Source of the DNA: Candidatus Woesearchaeota archaeon
GTDB lineage: Archaea; Nanobdellota; Nanobdellia; Woesearchaeales; JACQSR01
Assembly: GCA_023255615.1 (NCBI GenBank)
Contig: JAHFLI010000057.1
Span: 1-7,745, forward strand
Reading direction: 5' to 3'
Length of the DNA: 7,745 nt
Every line of letters begins with the position of its first letter. Position 1 is the first letter of the stretch. Positions 6,395 to 7,745 of this stretch are shown one piece after another. The translations under genes were made by a program, and so were the position numbers. A model generated the notes under the pieces. The model searched no databases. It was given only the letters and a program-made list of their open reading frames with translations, and was not told the origin of the DNA.

Positions 6395-6898
6395 TTATCC
6401 ACCTTGTTCGCAAGCTTTCAGGCTTGCGTCACAATCATTATATCTTTTTTCCCATTTATTGGCATCAGATTGAAGCGATACGATTTGATCGTCTTTGATT
6501 TTGAGATCCGCATCCTTTTTATCAAGATCTTGTTGCATTTGAGACATTTTCGTAATTCTGTCGGCAATCTCGGTTTTTGCATCAAACAAATCTTTTTCGA
6601 GTTTATCGCGCTCAGCGTCCACTTTCTCCTTATCCGATCTGAGTTTATCATATTTCGTTTGTAAATCGGACGCACGCTCTGCTCGAACTTCAAGTTCAAC
6701 GCTGGTCTCATTGAGTATGTTCTTATTTAATTGGAGTTCTCCAGTAACTTTTTCAAGCTGAGAGAGTTTAGTGTTATAACTTTCAGATAAGTTGTAGAAT
6801 CTCATTTGATAGAAGGTGCTAAAGCCAACAAATAAAACTAACGTTATCAAGATCAAAATGAGGAAAATAAAATTCAGATCCCTCTTCATGATTGCCAT
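6395..6898 (-). CDS. Membrane-anchored long coiled-coil protein of the MoxR operon
   Basis: The 167-residue product has an N-terminal membrane helix (about 9-28) and an almost uninterrupted charged heptad-rich segment (about 36-152, rich in Lys, Asp, Glu, Gln and Leu). It ends in a short tail with two cysteines, C156 and C163, in DCDASLKAC. K5 and R6 before the helix suggest that the N-terminus is inside and the rod outside the membrane, but the charge bias is weak. I know of no enzymatic function for it, and coiled coils are poor homology markers. By position it is probably a scaffold, tether or spacer of the MoxR/vWA complex. The ATG at 6898 is supported by GGAGGT 7 nt upstream. A second ATG at 6889 forms an ATGA with the previous stop but lacks a well-placed SD. 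It overlaps the vWA gene by 13 bp and is followed 2 bp later by the DUF4175-like gene. Confidence 0.85.
   Translation of the reverse strand: MAIMKRDLNFIFLILILITLVLFVGFSTFYQMRFYNLSESYNTKLSQLEKVTGELQLNKNILNETSVELEVRAERASDLQTKYDKLRSDKEKVDAERDKLEKDLFDAKTEIADRITKMSQMQQDLDKKDADLKIKDDQIVSLQSDANKWEKRYNDCDASLKACEQGG
6399..6404 (-). promoter_or_regulatory. Shine-Dalgarno site that fixes the GTG start of the three-helix membrane protein
   Basis: AGGTGG on the minus strand, inside the last codons of the coiled-coil gene, lies 6 nt before the GTG at 6392. It supports GTG over the in-frame TTG at 6413, which lies upstream of this site. The motif resembles that of the MoxR gene in the same operon. Confidence 0.7.
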
Positions 6899-7745
6899 TT
6901 TTTAGACCTCCACGCTTTCAACTCTCGAAGCTTTCGAATACTGATTTCAACTAACAATATCACGATTACTGCAATAAGGAACGGCCACTTATATTCTATC
7001 GTATCGATGGTTGTTCGTCGAGAATTCTTCTTGACGACCTCAACGATTTTGTCAATATCATTCGGATCGAACATAGACCCACCAACAGTAGATACGAGAT
7101 CAGGCAAATCTTGATTCATACCTAAAGTGTCATATTCTAAAGGATAATTTACTGCCAATGTTGCACTAAGGATGTCATGAAAACCAGTGGTATTTGAGAC
7201 AAACGTTGCTATGTATACTCCCTTTTCTCCTTTTGAGAATTGTAATGCAGAGCTCGAAGGGTCATCTCCCGTTACCGTTACGATCGTTGGCTCACCAACC
7301 GTCGTATCTTTTACATCAATATCATTTTTCATTGTTCTGCTTGGATCACCAATAGCATAATTAACCATACGAATCAACAATTTAAAGTTATCTTTTGATA
7401 ACATAGTCCCACTCCATTGGCTTCCATCATCGGTTGTATATGCAATAACATTTCCTAATCCATATTTCCATGTTGTGAGTATCGGGTCTCCTGTGTTGGT
7501 TGAAACAAGAACTTTTGAAATTTCCTTTGGAACAACGAAATTATATCCTGAAATAGTTGCTGCAACACTTGTTCCTTTTGTGATGAACTCGTTTGAATTT
7601 GAAATGACTAGATTAATTTTTTCATCTTTATTTTGGTCTTCTTGTTCCCCAAAAATCAATTTCAAATTTTGTTTTTCGGTTGGCCGATAATAAATTCCTT
7701 CTCCAATAGATGCGAGAGTTTTCATAAATTCTTCATTGGTTCGAT
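6886..7745 (-). CDS. vWA/GATase-like large membrane protein, C-terminal part (5' end beyond the window)
   Basis: The frame is open through the right edge (285 residues visible). The ATG at 7725 is almost certainly internal, because the residues before it (RTNEEF) continue the domain. The visible start, FMKTLASIGEGIYY, resembles the last helix and strand of a vWA domain. Residues 86-110 include DPILTTWKYGLGNVIAYTTD and a following GSQW. This is the conserved ATW-x-YGLGR-x-AFTSD-x-W motif of large BatA-like proteins with a glutamine-amidotransferase-like domain (PF07090 type). After that come a β-rich domain (about 135-200), a second small segment VSTVGGSMFDP, a membrane helix (about 253-269) and a very basic cytoplasmic tail. 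Such proteins recur in MoxR/DUF58/DUF4175-type operons, as here. The MIDAS motif and any N-terminal helices lie outside the window. It is the upstream-most visible gene, and the operon promoter is not in view. Confidence 0.85.
   Translation of the reverse strand, partial: RTNEEFMKTLASIGEGIYYRPTEKQNLKLIFGEQEDQNKDEKINLVISNSNEFITKGTSVAATISGYNFVVPKEISKVLVSTNTGDPILTTWKYGLGNVIAYTTDDGSQWSGTMLSKDNFKLLIRMVNYAIGDPSRTMKNDIDVKDTTVGEPTIVTVTGDDPSSSALQFSKGEKGVYIATFVSNTTGFHDILSATLAVNYPLEYDTLGMNQDLPDLVSTVGGSMFDPNDIDKIVEVVKKNSRRTTIDTIEYKWPFLIAVIVILLVEISIRKLRELKAWRSKKWQS
6906..6911 (-). promoter_or_regulatory. Shine-Dalgarno site that fixes the start of the coiled-coil gene
   Basis: GGAGGT on the minus strand, within the end of the vWA/GATase-like gene, lies 7 nt before the ATG at 6898. 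It favours this start over the ATG three codons later. Confidence 0.75.

Larger units (their letters stand above)
3802..7745 (-). other. MoxR-vWA membrane operon (partial, five genes)
   Basis: Five same-strand genes are linked by a 13-bp overlap, 2-bp gap, 9-bp gap and 4-bp overlap. Three of the downstream starts have SD sites embedded in the preceding gene, and the fourth relies on ATGA coupling. The order is vWA/GATase-like membrane protein, coiled-coil anchor, DUF4175-like membrane protein, MoxR ATPase, DUF58. Co-transcription is inferred from this packing. Confidence 0.85.

Noticed and set aside
6418..6711. 97-codon second minus-strand frame inside the coiled-coil gene
   Set aside because: It is an out-of-frame shadow of a repetitive Lys/Asp/Glu-rich sequence, with no SD and a less plausible composition than the coiled coil.
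6887..6889. ATG at 6889 as the start of the coiled-coil gene (ATGA overlap)
   Set aside because: The GGAGGT site is 7 nt from the ATG at 6898 and 16 nt from this one, so the earlier ATG fits better.
1..7745. tRNA, rRNA, CRISPR, transposase or insertion-sequence ends
   Set aside because: I looked on both strands and saw no cloverleaf-type T-loop context outside coding sequence, no spaced direct-repeat array and no transposase motifs.

Overview
The window looks like archaeal DNA, most likely from a small-genome DPANN lineage (Woesearchaeota/Pacearchaeota-like). The lineage is an inference; no phylogenetic marker is present. The support for Archaea is: (i) the start of a Methanococcus/DPANN-type S-layer protein; (ii) TATA boxes about 24-28 bp upstream of start codons, which implies leaderless mRNAs; (iii) strong GGAGGTG-type Shine-Dalgarno sites on other genes; (iv) T-tract terminators; and (v) many single-pass, signal-anchored surface proteins with Ig-like or Cys-rich ectodomains. 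There are no rRNA, tRNA, CRISPR or insertion-sequence features.

Layout. 1-510 (minus): the N-terminal 170 residues of an S-layer protein, running off the left edge. 511-815: a non-coding region holding the S-layer promoter and leader, an AT-rich 11-bp inverted repeat, a small GC-rich hairpin and a T-rich probable terminator for the next gene. 816-1490 and 1522-2265 (minus): two exported or membrane-anchored proteins, the first a strikingly regular 26-residue two-cysteine repeat protein. 2266-2354: an 89-bp divergent, apparently leaderless promoter pair. 2355-3764 (plus): a signal-peptide, Ig/MG2-like, C-terminally anchored surface protein. 3802-7745 (minus): a tightly packed five-gene operon that enters from the right edge.

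The operon is the functional core. In transcription order it encodes: a large vWA/GATase-like membrane protein (C-terminal part only), a membrane-anchored long coiled-coil protein, a three-helix membrane protein with an extracytoplasmic tail (DUF4175-like by resemblance), a MoxR-type AAA+ ATPase, and a DUF58 protein with a vWA MIDAS motif. Junctions are 13-bp overlap, 2-bp gap, 9-bp gap and 4-bp ATGA overlap, so translation is probably coupled. MoxR ATPases with DUF58/vWA partners are generally thought to act as chaperone-like machines, so this set is plausibly a membrane-spanning AAA+ machine working on envelope proteins. Its substrate is not identifiable here. The coiled-coil subunit is the least expected member of the cluster.
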